Counted from the stretch's first letter, positions 1-8,792 are shown. The stretch: 64,000 nucleotides of DNA from Burkholderiales bacterium (GCA_020848435.1 JADLAC010000051.1:62001-126000); one strand, 5' to 3'. Notes: generated by a model not told the origin, from the letters alone. Translations and numbers: made by a program.

Positions 1-1
1 C

Positions 2-694
2 TGGTGGTCCGAGCATGGGTTCATGATCCGGCCGTTCCCGCAGCTCGACTGGTACCTCTACCCCAGCATGAAGGAGGCGGGGCTGCGTTTCGAGATGCCC
101 TACCAGGAACGCATCCGCCGTCACGGCGAACAGCTCGAGCGGCGGCTGCACGAAACGGGCATCGCCTGGTGGGACGCCCAGTTGAAGGAATACGAGGCGC
201 TGCCCGCATACTTCAAGTTTCCGGACATCTGGACCGGGTACGCGCGCGAGCTGGGCCGCGATCCCGCCGAGTTTCCGCTCTGGGCGTTGACCTCGCGCAG
301 CATGCAATACTCGTGGGGTGCGAACGTGGGCCTGCCGCTCATTCGCGAAGTGGCGCTGAACGTCGCGGGCCACGACGGGATCATCATCAACCGCGCCACC
401 GCGCGCGCGCTCGGCATCGCCGACGGCGATGCGGTGGTGCTCGAATCGGCGAGCGGCAGCACGCGCGGGCGCGCGACCTTGCGCGAAGGCATACGCCCCG
501 ACACGGTGCTGCTGATCGGCCAATTCGATCATTGGGCGACCCCCGTGGCGAAGGATTTCGGGCTCGGCAGTCTCAATTCCGTCACCGACCTCGCGCTCTC
601 GCTCACCGACGCGACCGGCAGCGGCGCGGACATCATGCGGGTGAAGCTGCGCAAGGCGACCGCGGCCGAGAAGGCTGCGCGCGGGGCGGCGTAA
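2..694 (+). CDS. Molybdopterin oxidoreductase, catalytic subunit (C-terminal part)
   Basis: The gene enters from the left edge, so only about 230 C-terminal residues are visible and there is no start. The last 130 residues (from SMQYSWGANVG on) look like the molydop-binding domain of the DMSO reductase superfamily, with the typical run GIIINRATARALGIADGD, which grips the second guanine dinucleotide of bis-MGD. Its TAA stop overlaps the ATG of the iron-sulfur/anchor gene (TAATG), so the two are translationally coupled and form one membrane-bound complex. The substrate cannot be told from this fragment. Relatives with similar iron-sulfur partners include thiosulfate/polysulfide reductases and phenylacetyl-CoA:acceptor oxidoreductase; the catalytic cysteine region lies outside the window. 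Confidence 0.85.
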   Translation, partial: WWSEHGFMIRPFPQLDWYLYPSMKEAGLRFEMPYQERIRRHGEQLERRLHETGIAWWDAQLKEYEALPAYFKFPDIWTGYARELGRDPAEFPLWALTSRSMQYSWGANVGLPLIREVALNVAGHDGIIINRATARALGIADGDAVVLESASGSTRGRATLREGIRPDTVLLIGQFDHWATPVAKDFGLGSLNSVTDLALSLTDATGSGADIMRVKLRKATAAEKAARGAA

Positions 695-2331
695 TGGCGC
701 GTTACGGCATGGTGGTCGACTTGAACCGCTGCGTCGGCTGCCAGACGTGCACCATCGCCTGCAAGAGCACGAACGACACCCCGCCCGGGGTACAGTGGCG
801 CCGCGTGCTCGACGTCGAACAGGGCAGCTTCCCCGACGTGCAGCGCCTGTTCCTCGTCACCGGCTGCCAGCACTGCGCCGAGCCGCCGTGCGTGCCCGTG
901 TGCCCGACCGGCGCCACGCGCCAGCGCGAGGATGGCCTGGTGACCATGGATTACGACACGTGCATCGGTTGCGCCTCCTGCGCGGTGGCGTGTCCGTACC
1001 AGGCGCGCACGATCGTGCACGAGCAGCCGGGCTATTACGGCGAGCAGACGGTGCAGGAGCGCAAGACCGCGCACGCCGAGCGCCGCGGCGTGGCCAACAA
1101 GTGCACGTTCTGCGTGGAGCGCGTCGATCAGGCCGCGGCGAGCGGCCTCACCCCCGGGGTCGATCCGCAAGTCACACCCGCGTGCGCCGTCGCGTGCATC
1201 ACCCAGGCGATACGCTTCGGCGATTTCGCCGATCCGGCGAGCGAAGTCTCGCGCCTGACCGCGACCCAGCGCAGCTTCCAGATGCACGCCGAGCTCGGCA
1301 CCAACCCGCAGATCAAGTATCTCTACGAGGTCCCGAACAGCATGCCGGGGCGCGACGCCGATGCGGCCGACCGCGACGACGAGCGGCTGTCGGATCTGGC
1401 CAATCCGCTGGTGGGTGCGCGCCAGGGATTCTGGGACTATCGCGCGGCGATGAATTTCATCCTGGGCGGCATGTCTTCCGGTCTGGCCGTGGTCGCGTGG
1501 CTCGCATACCTCGGCGGCGCGCTCGAGCCAAGTGCCTTGCGCGGTCTGCATGTCGCCGCGGCGGCGATCATGGCGCTGGGCCTATTCTTCGTGTTCCTGA
1601 AGATCGGCCGCAAAGCGCGTTTCTTGCGCGTGCTGCTGCGCCCTCAGAGCTCGTGGATGACCCGCGAGACCTGGTGCGTGGCGGTATTCTATCCGGCGGT
1701 CGCTGCGAGCTTCCTGTGGCCGAGCGCGACCGTGGCCGCTCTCGCCGCGCTTGCCGCCGCGGGCTTCCTGCTGTGCCAGGCGCGCATCGTCTACGCATCG
1801 AAAGGCATTCCGGCGTGGCGCGCGCCGCTCATGCCGTGGCTGCTCGCCGCGACCGGGCTGCTCGAGGGCACGGGGCTTCTCGCGATCGCCCTCGGCGCCG
1901 GTGTCGCGGGGTCCGTGGCGCCGGTGGCAGGCGCGGGAATCGCCCTCGCAGCCTTGAACGCCGTGCTCTGGTGGCGCTATCGCGCGAGTGCCAGAGCCAA
2001 CGGCATCGGACCGCTGTCGCGCCGCGATCTGGGCGCCCTGTCGCGTCCGCTGCACGCGCTCGGCCACGCGGCGCCGGCGGTGCTGTTCGCGCTGGCGCTT
2101 GCGGCAGGCCCGATCGCAGCGGCGCTCGCAGCGCTGGCGGGGGTTGCCGCCGTGCTCGCGGGCGCATGGTGGAAGCTGGTCGTCATCACCCGCGTGTGTC
2201 ACCAGCAAGGCTTCGCGCTGCCGAAGCTGCCGCAACGCGGCTCGGGCAGGCTGGCGAGCCCGGCGCGGGTGCCTGCCGGCCACGGGTATGATGGCGTCGC
2301 GCAGGCGCCCGCGGCTCGGGCGCATCGATAA
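694..2331 (+). CDS. Fused DmsB-type ferredoxin and DmsC/NrfD-like membrane anchor
   Basis: This 545-residue protein joins two subunits that are usually separate. Residues 1-250 are a four-cluster ferredoxin with 16 cysteines: C13/16/19/23, C58/61/66/70, C90/93/96/100 and C137/140/164/168, the DmsB/PhsB arrangement. From about residue 260 there are about eight hydrophobic segments, as in DmsC/NrfD quinol-binding anchors. It would carry electrons between the quinone pool and the molybdenum subunit just upstream, whose stop overlaps this ATG. I see no twin-arginine signal on this polypeptide; export would depend on the catalytic subunit, whose N terminus is outside the window. The ferredoxin half resembles that of phenylacetyl-CoA oxidoreductase, but this is recall, not a search. 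Confidence 0.87.
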   Translation: MARYGMVVDLNRCVGCQTCTIACKSTNDTPPGVQWRRVLDVEQGSFPDVQRLFLVTGCQHCAEPPCVPVCPTGATRQREDGLVTMDYDTCIGCASCAVACPYQARTIVHEQPGYYGEQTVQERKTAHAERRGVANKCTFCVERVDQAAASGLTPGVDPQVTPACAVACITQAIRFGDFADPASEVSRLTATQRSFQMHAELGTNPQIKYLYEVPNSMPGRDADAADRDDERLSDLANPLVGARQGFWDYRAAMNFILGGMSSGLAVVAWLAYLGGALEPSALRGLHVAAAAIMALGLFFVFLKIGRKARFLRVLLRPQSSWMTRETWCVAVFYPAVAASFLWPSATVAALAALAAAGFLLCQARIVYASKGIPAWRAPLMPWLLAATGLLEGTGLLAIALGAGVAGSVAPVAGAGIALAALNAVLWWRYRASARANGIGPLSRRDLGALSRPLHALGHAAPAVLFALALAAGPIAAALAALAGVAAVLAGAWWKLVVITRVCHQQGFALPKLPQRGSGRLASPARVPAGHGYDGVAQAPAARAHR

Positions 2332-2344
2332 CCAGGGAGAAGAC

Positions 2345-2428
2345 ATGGTCAACAGAAGATGCGCGCTGCGACCGCGGACTGATCACGTTACCTGCGTTCT
2401 GGTGCCGGCACCGTCGACGACGCTATGA
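2345..2428 (+). CDS. Possible 27-codon leader ORF ahead of the AraC gene
   Basis: A short ATG frame is preceded by AGGGAGAAGAC, a good ribosome binding site. Its TGA overlaps the ATG of the AraC-type regulator (ATGA), so ribosomes finishing here could re-initiate on the regulator. The peptide is basic at its start and has no recognisable domain. Third codon positions are less GC-rich than in neighbouring genes (9 of 27 end in A or T), which argues against a conserved product. It may be a coupling leader, a gene remnant or chance. Confidence 0.25.
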   Translation: MVNRRCALRPRTDHVTCVLVPAPSTTL

Positions 2429-3264
2429 CCAGTGCGCTGAAGCTCTATCAGGGCGCTTTCGGGCGCGCCGCGCTGCTCGATTCCGATACCGATCTGGCAA
2501 CCCACGCGCATCCCCAGTGCCACGTCATGATCAAAGCGGGCGGCGCCGATACCGAATATCGCGTCGGCGAGCGCGCTGTCCAGTTGTCGGACGACAGGAT
2601 GGTCCTCATCAACGCCTGGGGGCCGCATTCCAAGGTCCACCAGCCGCTGCTCGGCCGCTCGGTAGTACTGGTGCTGTGCGTCGAGCCCCAGTGGCTCGCG
2701 GCGCACGATTCGGCCCTCGGCGCAGCCGGGCTTCCGGGCTTCTTTCCCGAGCCCTGCGTGGACCTGCCCGCGACCGTGCGCACGCTCGCCGATCGGCTGA
2801 TCGGCGAAATGCTGGCTGCCGAGAGCGCCGCCGGCGTGGGCGCGGCGCTCGGCGATCTCATGCTCGAGCTCACGCACCACTTCGCGGTGCGGCGCAGTCT
2901 GATCGAGATGCACCGGCTGCGCATGAAGGCCGGCTTCGATGCCCGCATCGCGCGCGCGACGCGCTACATCGCGAGCCATCTGCACGCGGCGATCACGTGC
3001 GAGGAGCTGGCGCGCTTGCACAACATGTCGCGCCAGCATTTCTTCGCGCGCTTCCGTGACTGCACGGGGGTTTCGCCCATCCTGTATCTGAACACCCTGC
3101 GCATGGAAAGCGCGTTCGCCAAGCTCGGCCATGACGGCGCGTCGATCAACGACGTGGCCGGCGAGCTCGGCTTTTCCGAGCCGCACCACTTCACCCGCTT
3201 CTTCCGCCGCAATCTGGGCATTCCGCCCAGCCAGTACCGCCGCTCGGTCGTCCTCGCCGCGTGA
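2425..3264 (+). CDS. AraC-family transcriptional regulator
   Basis: The 279-residue protein has an N-terminal cupin-like sensor half (motif THAHPQCHVM near residue 30) and a C-terminal double helix-turn-helix domain from about residue 175 (ARATRYIASHLHAAITCEEL, then SINDVAGELGFSEPHHFTRFF and the end motif GIPPSQYRR). It binds DNA and probably responds to a small ligand held by the cupin half. It follows the molybdoenzyme operon by under 100 bp and precedes the CoxSML genes on the same strand, so either set could be its target. The ATG overlaps the stop of a possible short leader ORF and has no strong ribosome binding site of its own. Confidence 0.92.
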   Translation: MTSALKLYQGAFGRAALLDSDTDLATHAHPQCHVMIKAGGADTEYRVGERAVQLSDDRMVLINAWGPHSKVHQPLLGRSVVLVLCVEPQWLAAHDSALGAAGLPGFFPEPCVDLPATVRTLADRLIGEMLAAESAAGVGAALGDLMLELTHHFAVRRSLIEMHRLRMKAGFDARIARATRYIASHLHAAITCEELARLHNMSRQHFFARFRDCTGVSPILYLNTLRMESAFAKLGHDGASINDVAGELGFSEPHHFTRFFRRNLGIPPSQYRRSVVLAA

Positions 3265-3410
3265 GCCGCGGCTCGTGCGCAAAAAAAATCGGACTCTCGG
3301 GTAGGTCGCCGTACTGGGCGGTAGGGCGCCTTCTCACCTGCCTTCCTAACATGACGCTCCGAGCCCGCGCGGCGCGACCTCGCGCGCGAGCCTCCATGGG
3401 AGCTTCCCGC

Positions 3411-3902
3411 ATGAGCGAGCGGCGGTATCGCGTCACGATCGAAGTCAATGGTGTCGAGCGGCAGGCCGAAGTACCGGCGCGGTTGACCCTGGTCGATCTG
3501 CTGCGCGATGAGCTCGGCCTGACCGGGACCCACGTCGGTTGCGAGCATGGCGTCTGCGGCGCCTGCTCGGTCATGCTCGATGGCGAGCCGGTGCGCTCGT
3601 GCTGCATGTTCGCCGTCCAGGCCGACGGCAGCCGCGTAACCACGGTCGAGGGCCTCGAACAGGACGCCGGCAAGCTCTCCGTTCTGCAGCAAGCGTTTTG
3701 CGATGGGCACGGCCTGCAATGCGGCTATTGCACCCCGGGCATGCTGATCGCCGCGCAGGGGCTGCTCGACACCACGCCCGATCCCACCGATGCGCAGATC
3801 CGCGACGCGATCGGCGGCAATCTGTGCCGCTGCACGGGCTACCAGCAGATCGTCGATTCGATCAAGCTCGCCGTTGCGCGGCTCGATGGCAGGAGCCGTT
3901 AG
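3411..3902 (+). CDS. CoxS-type [2Fe-2S] subunit of a molybdenum hydroxylase
   Basis: This is the 163-residue iron-sulfur subunit of a xanthine dehydrogenase/CO dehydrogenase family enzyme. The plant-ferredoxin cluster uses C44, C49, C52 and C64 (GCEHGVCGACSVMLDG), and the second cluster uses CGYC and CRC in HGLQCGYCTPGM and GNLCRCTGYQ. I chose the ATG at 3411 because GGGAG lies about 8 bp upstream and the protein then matches the usual family length; the frame is open further upstream but without homology. It heads a CoxS-CoxM-CoxL operon and passes electrons from the molybdenum site to the FAD subunit. Confidence 0.93.
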   Translation: MSERRYRVTIEVNGVERQAEVPARLTLVDLLRDELGLTGTHVGCEHGVCGACSVMLDGEPVRSCCMFAVQADGSRVTTVEGLEQDAGKLSVLQQAFCDGHGLQCGYCTPGMLIAAQGLLDTTPDPTDAQIRDAIGGNLCRCTGYQQIVDSIKLAVARLDGRSR

Positions 3903-4054
3903 TGCCACTCGACGGCTCGCGGACACTGACCGCGGCGCGCCAGCGCGTGCACGCGGCGCTCAACGCGCCCGCCGTGTCGAAAACGAGTGTCTCCCCGGTC
4001 GCCGCGGCGGCGTCCTCCCCCGTTATCGTGACACACGCGCCGGGACCGACATGA
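3902..4054 (+). CDS. Possible 50-residue ORF between CoxS and CoxM genes
   Basis: A GTG frame starts on the last base of the CoxS stop (TAGTG), has AGGAG about 7 bp upstream, and ends with a TGA that overlaps the CoxM ATG (ATGA). It therefore fills the whole spacer and would couple translation across the operon. Third codon positions are about 84 percent G or C, closer to real genes here than the other two frames. The peptide is rich in Ala, Val, Ser and Pro with no known domain. It could be a real small protein or a spacer read by coupled ribosomes. Confidence 0.4.
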   Translation: MPLDGSRTLTAARQRVHAALNAPAVSKTSVSPVAAAASSPVIVTHAPGPT

Positions 4055-4941
4055 AGGCAGCCGCATTCGAATACCAGCGCGCCGAATCGGTGGAGCAGGC
4101 CTGTGCGGCGCTCGCCGAGCACGGCTTCGACGCCAAGCTCATTGCGGGCGGCCAAAGCCTCGTGCCCATGATGGCGATGCGGCTTGCGCGGCCCGCGCTG
4201 CTCATCGACATCAACCGCATCGCCGAGCTGACGACGAGCAGCGAGCACGGCGATCACGCCGTGCTCGGCGCCTGCGCGCGCCAGCAAAGTGTGAAGCAGG
4301 ACCAGCGCCTCGCCGCGCGCGTGCCCATGTTGCGGGCCGCGCTCGCCTGGGTCGGACACATCCAGACCCGCAACCGCGGCACCATCGGGGGTTCGCTCGC
4401 GCATGCGGACCCCTCGGCGGAGCTGCCGCTCGCAGCCTGCGTGCTCGATGCGCGGATCGTCTTGCGCAAGAAGGGCAGCACGCGCACCGTGGCCGGCGCG
4501 GATTTCTTCGTCGCTCCCATGCAAACAGCGGCCGAGACCGACGAGTGCCTCACCGAAGTGCATTGGCCGTTGTGGGGCGAGCAGCGTGTCGGCTGCGCAT
4601 TCGACGAAGTGAGCGCGCGACACGGCGATTTCGCCATGGTCGCGGCGGCGGCGCAGGTGCAAACGGGTGAGGACGGGCGCTGCACGCGGGCGGCATTCGG
4701 CCTGGGCGGGGTCGACGCGGTCCCGCGCGCGTTTCCCGATCTCGCCGCAAGGCTCGTGGGCAGTGCGCTCGCGGCGCAGGACATCGAGGCGGCGGCGAAT
4801 ACCGCAGCCGGCGAGATCGAGCCGGGCGAGGACCTGCACGCGAGCGCAGCCTACCGCCGGCACCTCGCGCGCGTGCTGGTGACGCGCGTGCTCAGCGTTG
4901 CGCGCGATCGCTCCCGCGTCAGCGGCGCAAACGCGCAATAG
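4051..4941 (+). CDS. CoxM-type FAD-binding subunit of a molybdenum hydroxylase
   Basis: The 296-residue protein is the FAD-carrying middle subunit. The FAD-binding motifs are visible as AKLIAGGQSLVPMMAMRLARP near residue 30 and TRNRGTIGGSLAHADPSAELP near residue 110, both standard for the family. A CO-dehydrogenase flavoprotein C-terminal domain follows, and total length is normal. It accepts electrons from the CoxS clusters and hands them to an external acceptor. Its stop is 8 bp before the CoxL gene. The ATG follows a 148-bp spacer that may encode a small peptide. Confidence 0.93.
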   Translation: MKAAAFEYQRAESVEQACAALAEHGFDAKLIAGGQSLVPMMAMRLARPALLIDINRIAELTTSSEHGDHAVLGACARQQSVKQDQRLAARVPMLRAALAWVGHIQTRNRGTIGGSLAHADPSAELPLAACVLDARIVLRKKGSTRTVAGADFFVAPMQTAAETDECLTEVHWPLWGEQRVGCAFDEVSARHGDFAMVAAAAQVQTGEDGRCTRAAFGLGGVDAVPRAFPDLAARLVGSALAAQDIEAAANTAAGEIEPGEDLHASAAYRRHLARVLVTRVLSVARDRSRVSGANAQ

Positions 4942-4949
4942 GACAAGCC

Positions 4950-7385
4950 ATGGACGCCAATCCATCGGAGCGCGACGCCCGTCTGTTCCGCTACATCGGC
5001 AGACAGCGCGCACCAAAGGAGAACCCGCGCTTCGTCACCGGGCGCGCCCGCTTCGCGGCTGACGTGAGCATCCCCGGCACCAAGCACGTCGCGCTGGTGG
5101 CGAGTCCCTACGCTCATGCACGCGTGAAATCGATCCGCACCGGCGCGGCGCTGGCCGTGCCCGGCTGCCGCTATGTGCTCACGGGCGAGGAGCTTTGTGC
5201 CGGCACCAATGCGTTCTTGATCGGTGTCGATGCGCCCAACGTGAAGCGCTACGCGCTCGCGAACGGCGTGGCGCGCTACGCCGGGGAGTGGGTGGCGGCG
5301 GTGGTCGCCGACAGCCGCCACCTCGCCGAGGACGCGGCCGAGCTGGTGGAAGTCGAGTACGAGCCGCTGCCCTTCGTGGTCGATCCCGAGCTTTCCGCGC
5401 GCGGCGCCGCGCCCCTCGTGCACCCCGAGCATGGCAGCAACGTGCTGTACCGGCGCAAGTTCGTATGGGGCGAGGTCGAGCGCGATTTCGCGGCCGCGGA
5501 TCATCGGGCGGAGCTGCGCGTCGATTGGGGGCGCAGTGCGACCGTGCCGATCGAGACCTTCGCCGTGGTCGCGCAGTGGAACGCGGCGACCCGGCTCCTC
5601 GATATCTGGGCCTCCATCCAGATGCCGAAGTTCCCGGACCAGGTCGCGCAGGCGCTGCGCTTGCCGGGCAACGCCGTGCGCGTCCATTACGACGTCGACG
5701 TCGGCGGCAGCTTCGGCGTGAAACGCGGCATCAAGCACACCGTTCTCGCCGCCTATCTCGCGCGCAAGCTCGACTGTCCCGTGCGGCTGGTCGAAGACCG
5801 GCTCGAGAACATGCGCGGCGGCGACATGCACGGACCCGATCGCTCGTTCGACGTGGCGGTCGCGTTCAATGCCGACGGCGTCGTGAAGTCGCTGCGCATC
5901 CGCGCGCTCGACGACGTGGGCGCGTACGCGGGCCGCTCGCCCCTCCAGCTCGGCAAGCCGGTCGGCGCGATCGTCGGGCCCTACCGGATCGGCAGCGTCG
6001 AATACGAGCCGATATCGGTCATGACCAACAAGACACCGCAGGAAGCGGTGCGTGGCTTCGGCCAAGCGCCGACCAACGTCGCGATCGAAGCCGCGATGGA
6101 CCGGGTCGCGGCGGTGCTGAAGATGGACCGCGCGCAGCTGCGGCGGATCAACTTCATCCGCAAGGACGAGTTCCCGTATCGCATCCCCAGCGGCAGCAGC
6201 TACGACTCGGGCGACTACCACGCGGTGCTCGACAAGGCGCTTGCGGCGGCGGACATCGGCGAGCTGCTGGTCAAGCGCGACCTCATACGCCGCCGCGGCG
6301 GCTTGGCCGGCATCGGCATCGCGACCTGTCTCGAACCGAGCGGCGGCAACTCCGCGTTCGAGCCGCTGTTCAATCCGAAGAACGAGACGACGACGTGGAT
6401 GGATTCGTGCCTCGTGCGCGTCGACCTGTCTGGCTCGATCACCGGTGTCATGAACACCTCGAGCAGCGGCCAGGCGCACGAGACCCTGGTGGCAACCGTA
6501 ATCGGCGAAGTGCTCGAGCGCGATCCCGATTCCATTCGCGTCGCGCGCGCCGATTCCCTGTGCGCACTGCCCTCGAACAGCCCCGTCGGCAGCCGCATGG
6601 CCATCATGCTGGGCGGGGCGGCGGCGGGCGCTGCACGCAAGATCCGGCAGACGCTGATCGAGATCGCCGCGCACAACCTCGGCCTTCCCGCACAGGCCCT
6701 GCGCTACGAGCAAGGCGACGTGATCGCCGCCGGCGATCCGGGCAAGCGCCTGGCGTGGGCCGAGCTGGTCGAGATCGCGCACCGCAAGTTCCACCGGATG
6801 CCGCCCGGCAGGGAGCCCGGCTTGCAGGCGCAGTTCGTGTGGGAAGTGCCGACCGGTGGCACCCTGCCGGGCGCGGACGGGCGCGTGCAGATGTATCCTT
6901 GCTACTCGTTCGAAGCGCACGTGGTACTGGTCGAAATCGATCCGCTGGTGGGCAGGCCCACGATCCGGCGCTACGTCTGCGGTCACGACTGCGGCGTGAA
7001 GATCAATCCGCAGGTCGTGCACGGCATGACCTACGGCGGCATCGCGCACGGCATCGGCGCCGCGCTGTTCGAGAAGTTCGCCTATTCGGACGAGGGTCAG
7101 CTGCTGGCGGGCACGTTCATGGATTACCTGATCCCGAGCGCGCAGGAGATTCCGCAGGTCGAGATCGTCGACCACTGCACGCCTTCGCCGCTCACCACGT
7201 TCGGCCAGAAAGGCTCCGGCGAGTCGGGCTATCTCGGCTCGCCGGCGGCGCTCGTGAGCGCGGTCAACGATGCGCTTGCGCCGATCGGCGCGTCGCTACG
7301 CGCTCTACCCATGACGCAGAAGGCGATCTGGGAAGCGATCGCGACGCGTACGTCGCGCCACCGGCGCGAGTCCGCGGCCGCATGA
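4950..7385 (+). CDS. CoxL-type molybdopterin-binding subunit (aldehyde oxidase/xanthine dehydrogenase family)
   Basis: The 811-residue catalytic subunit has the N-terminal hammerhead domain (VTGRARFAADVSIPGTKHVA from about residue 27) and the two molybdopterin cytosine dinucleotide-binding domains. The segment EAVRGFGQAPTN is the conserved RGFG substrate-channel loop, and the Glu in GQKGSGESGYLGSP near the end fits the catalytic base. I do not see the Cys-containing active-site loop of true aerobic CO dehydrogenase, so it more likely hydroxylates an N-heterocycle or oxidises an aldehyde. It closes the operon; a Bug receptor starts about 110 bp downstream and may deliver the substrate. Confidence 0.93.
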   Translation: MDANPSERDARLFRYIGRQRAPKENPRFVTGRARFAADVSIPGTKHVALVASPYAHARVKSIRTGAALAVPGCRYVLTGEELCAGTNAFLIGVDAPNVKRYALANGVARYAGEWVAAVVADSRHLAEDAAELVEVEYEPLPFVVDPELSARGAAPLVHPEHGSNVLYRRKFVWGEVERDFAAADHRAELRVDWGRSATVPIETFAVVAQWNAATRLLDIWASIQMPKFPDQVAQALRLPGNAVRVHYDVDVGGSFGVKRGIKHTVLAAYLARKLDCPVRLVEDRLENMRGGDMHGPDRSFDVAVAFNADGVVKSLRIRALDDVGAYAGRSPLQLGKPVGAIVGPYRIGSVEYEPISVMTNKTPQEAVRGFGQAPTNVAIEAAMDRVAAVLKMDRAQLRRINFIRKDEFPYRIPSGSSYDSGDYHAVLDKALAAADIGELLVKRDLIRRRGGLAGIGIATCLEPSGGNSAFEPLFNPKNETTTWMDSCLVRVDLSGSITGVMNTSSSGQAHETLVATVIGEVLERDPDSIRVARADSLCALPSNSPVGSRMAIMLGGAAAGAARKIRQTLIEIAAHNLGLPAQALRYEQGDVIAAGDPGKRLAWAELVEIAHRKFHRMPPGREPGLQAQFVWEVPTGGTLPGADGRVQMYPCYSFEAHVVLVEIDPLVGRPTIRRYVCGHDCGVKINPQVVHGMTYGGIAHGIGAALFEKFAYSDEGQLLAGTFMDYLIPSAQEIPQVEIVDHCTPSPLTTFGQKGSGESGYLGSPAALVSAVNDALAPIGASLRALPMTQKAIWEAIATRTSRHRRESAAA

Positions 7386-7494
7386 TGTGCCGCATGGATC
7401 GACGGGAAGCATCAGGCCCTTTGCATGGAGATCGCATCCGCGATGTTCACGGGATTCGCAGCGCTCGGATGCGTTGCATGACGAGGAGACGCAT

Positions 7495-8463
7495 ATGACC
7501 GTTCGCAGACTCGTGGCCGCGCTCGCGCTCTGGGCAAGCTTCGGCGGCCCTGCGGCGGCGCAGGAGTACCCGCACAAGCCGATACGCATGGTCGTTCCGT
7601 TCGACGCCGGCGGCACGATGGACGTGCTCGGCCGAGCGGTCGCCGCGCAGATCTCGAAGCAGTCGAACATGCGCTTCGTGGTCGACAATCGCCCGGGTGC
7701 GAACAGCGCGATCGGCTCGGCCGAAGTGGCGCGCGCTACAGCGGACGGCTATACCATCCTCAACGTGTCGCCCTCGCTCGTGCTGAACGGACTGCTGCGC
7801 AAGAACCTGCCCTACGACACGCTGAAAAGCTTCGTGCCGATCACCACGCTCGGGATCGGGCAAGGCTACGTGCTGGTCGCGCGGCAGTCGCTGCCGGCCT
7901 CCTCCGTGAAGGAGCTGATCGCGGCCTCGAAGAAATCGGACAAGCCGTTCACCTACGGTACGCCAGGGGTCGGCAACGCGATCCATGTCGCCTCCGAGAT
8001 CGTCGCGCTCAAGACCAACATGCCGATGCTGCACGTGCCGTACAAGGGCAGCGCGCCCGCGCTGACGGCAATCGCCGCGGGCGAAGTCGACCTGATGCTG
8101 CTGTCGCCGGCAACGGTTTTCCCGTTCCTGCAATCCGGCAAGCTGCGCCTGGTCGCCTTCACCGGCATGACGCGCTCGCGCGAGTTTCCGAGCCTGCCGA
8201 CGATGAAGGAATCCGGTGTCGAGGACTGCGTCATCCAGGGCACGTGGGTGGGCTGGTTCGCGCCGGCCGGAACGCCCAAGGCGATCGTGGAGAAACTCCA
8301 GTCAGAGGCCGCCAAGGCGGTCGCCACGCCCGAGGTCGCGAAGTTCTTCACCGGCGGCGGCTTCGAGCCCGACGGCCGCTCGCCGGCCGAGTTCGCCCGC
8401 TTCGTGCGCTCGGAGTCGGAACGTTTCGCGCAGATCATCAAGAACGCGAAGATCGAGCTGTAG
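7495..8463 (+). CDS. Bug-family tripartite tricarboxylate transporter receptor
   Basis: This 322-residue periplasmic binding protein has a signal peptide ending at AAAQ and then the family signature YPHKPIRMVVPFDAGGTMDVLGR. Other standard blocks are RPGANSAIGSAEVARATADGYT and HVPYKGSAPALTAIAAGEVDLM. GAGGAGA stands about 7 bp before the ATG, fixing the start. Bug proteins capture carboxylates or related small molecules, but no TctA/TctB permease genes are in the window. Position just after the CoxSML operon suggests it serves that pathway. A minus-strand terminator for the next small gene lies downstream. Confidence 0.93.
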   Translation: MTVRRLVAALALWASFGGPAAAQEYPHKPIRMVVPFDAGGTMDVLGRAVAAQISKQSNMRFVVDNRPGANSAIGSAEVARATADGYTILNVSPSLVLNGLLRKNLPYDTLKSFVPITTLGIGQGYVLVARQSLPASSVKELIAASKKSDKPFTYGTPGVGNAIHVASEIVALKTNMPMLHVPYKGSAPALTAIAAGEVDLMLLSPATVFPFLQSGKLRLVAFTGMTRSREFPSLPTMKESGVEDCVIQGTWVGWFAPAGTPKAIVEKLQSEAAKAVATPEVAKFFTGGGFEPDGRSPAEFARFVRSESERFAQIIKNAKIEL

Positions 8464-8525
8464 CGCGCCCGGGCGCCGCATCGCGGCCGGCGCAGCGCTT
8501 CCCGCAGGCGCCCTGCCGGGCGCAC

Positions 8526-8555
8526 AAGAAAAAAGCCGCGGCACGGCCGCGGCTT
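8526..8555 (-). terminator. Rho-independent terminator of the small secreted-protein gene
   Basis: AAGCCGCGGC pairs with GCCGCGGCTT around a 3-base loop (8533-8555). On the minus strand the stem runs straight into a run of T (the plus strand reads AAGAAAAAA just left of it). It lies about 87 bp past the stop of the minus-strand gene at 8642-8791. The plus-strand side has only two T residues, so it would work poorly for the Bug gene. Confidence 0.8.
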
Positions 8556-8641
8556 CAGGTACTGCAGGAATTCGACTGCCTGTTCTCGCGCCGGCTGGGG
8601 CTTGAGCCTCGCACGGCGGCGAAGTCGTCGAAGGTGCAGGC

Positions 8642-8791
8642 TCAGCTTCCTTTCGCCTTGGTGGCGGCGGAAACGCTTTGCTGCTGTGATCCGTCGGCCG
8701 ACTTCGCCTTTGCGCCGGTGCAAGCCAACGCGGCGCTGCTCGCCATGCCGAAAACGACGGCGGCAGCGATGCTGAGCAATCGACTAGACAT
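8642..8791 (-). CDS. Small secreted or periplasmic protein, 49 residues
   Basis: Residues 1-22 form a clear signal peptide (MSSRLLSIAAAVVFGMASSAALAC), leaving a short, polar, Lys/Ser/Gln-rich mature part. The Cys after the Ala-rich stretch could be a lipoprotein site, though the ALAC context is only a fair lipobox. An in-frame upstream start exists, but the start at 8791 is set by the exceptional ribosome binding site 7 bp before it. It has its own terminator and is a single-gene unit divergent from the helicase gene. The strong ribosome site and terminator suggest high expression; function unknown. Confidence 0.75.
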   Translation of the reverse strand: MSSRLLSIAAAVVFGMASSAALACTGAKAKSADGSQQQSVSAATKAKGS

Positions 8792-8792
8792 C

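Noticed and set aside
3263..3288. Palindrome GAGCCGCGGCTC followed by eight A residues after the AraC gene
   Set aside because: A plus-strand terminator needs T after the stem, and on the minus strand the T run comes before the stem, so it does not fit either direction.
3539..3899. Plus-strand frame-2 extension upstream of the small coxS-coxM ORF
   Set aside because: It overlaps the CoxS gene in another frame and is Arg-rich; only the part after 3902 is considered.
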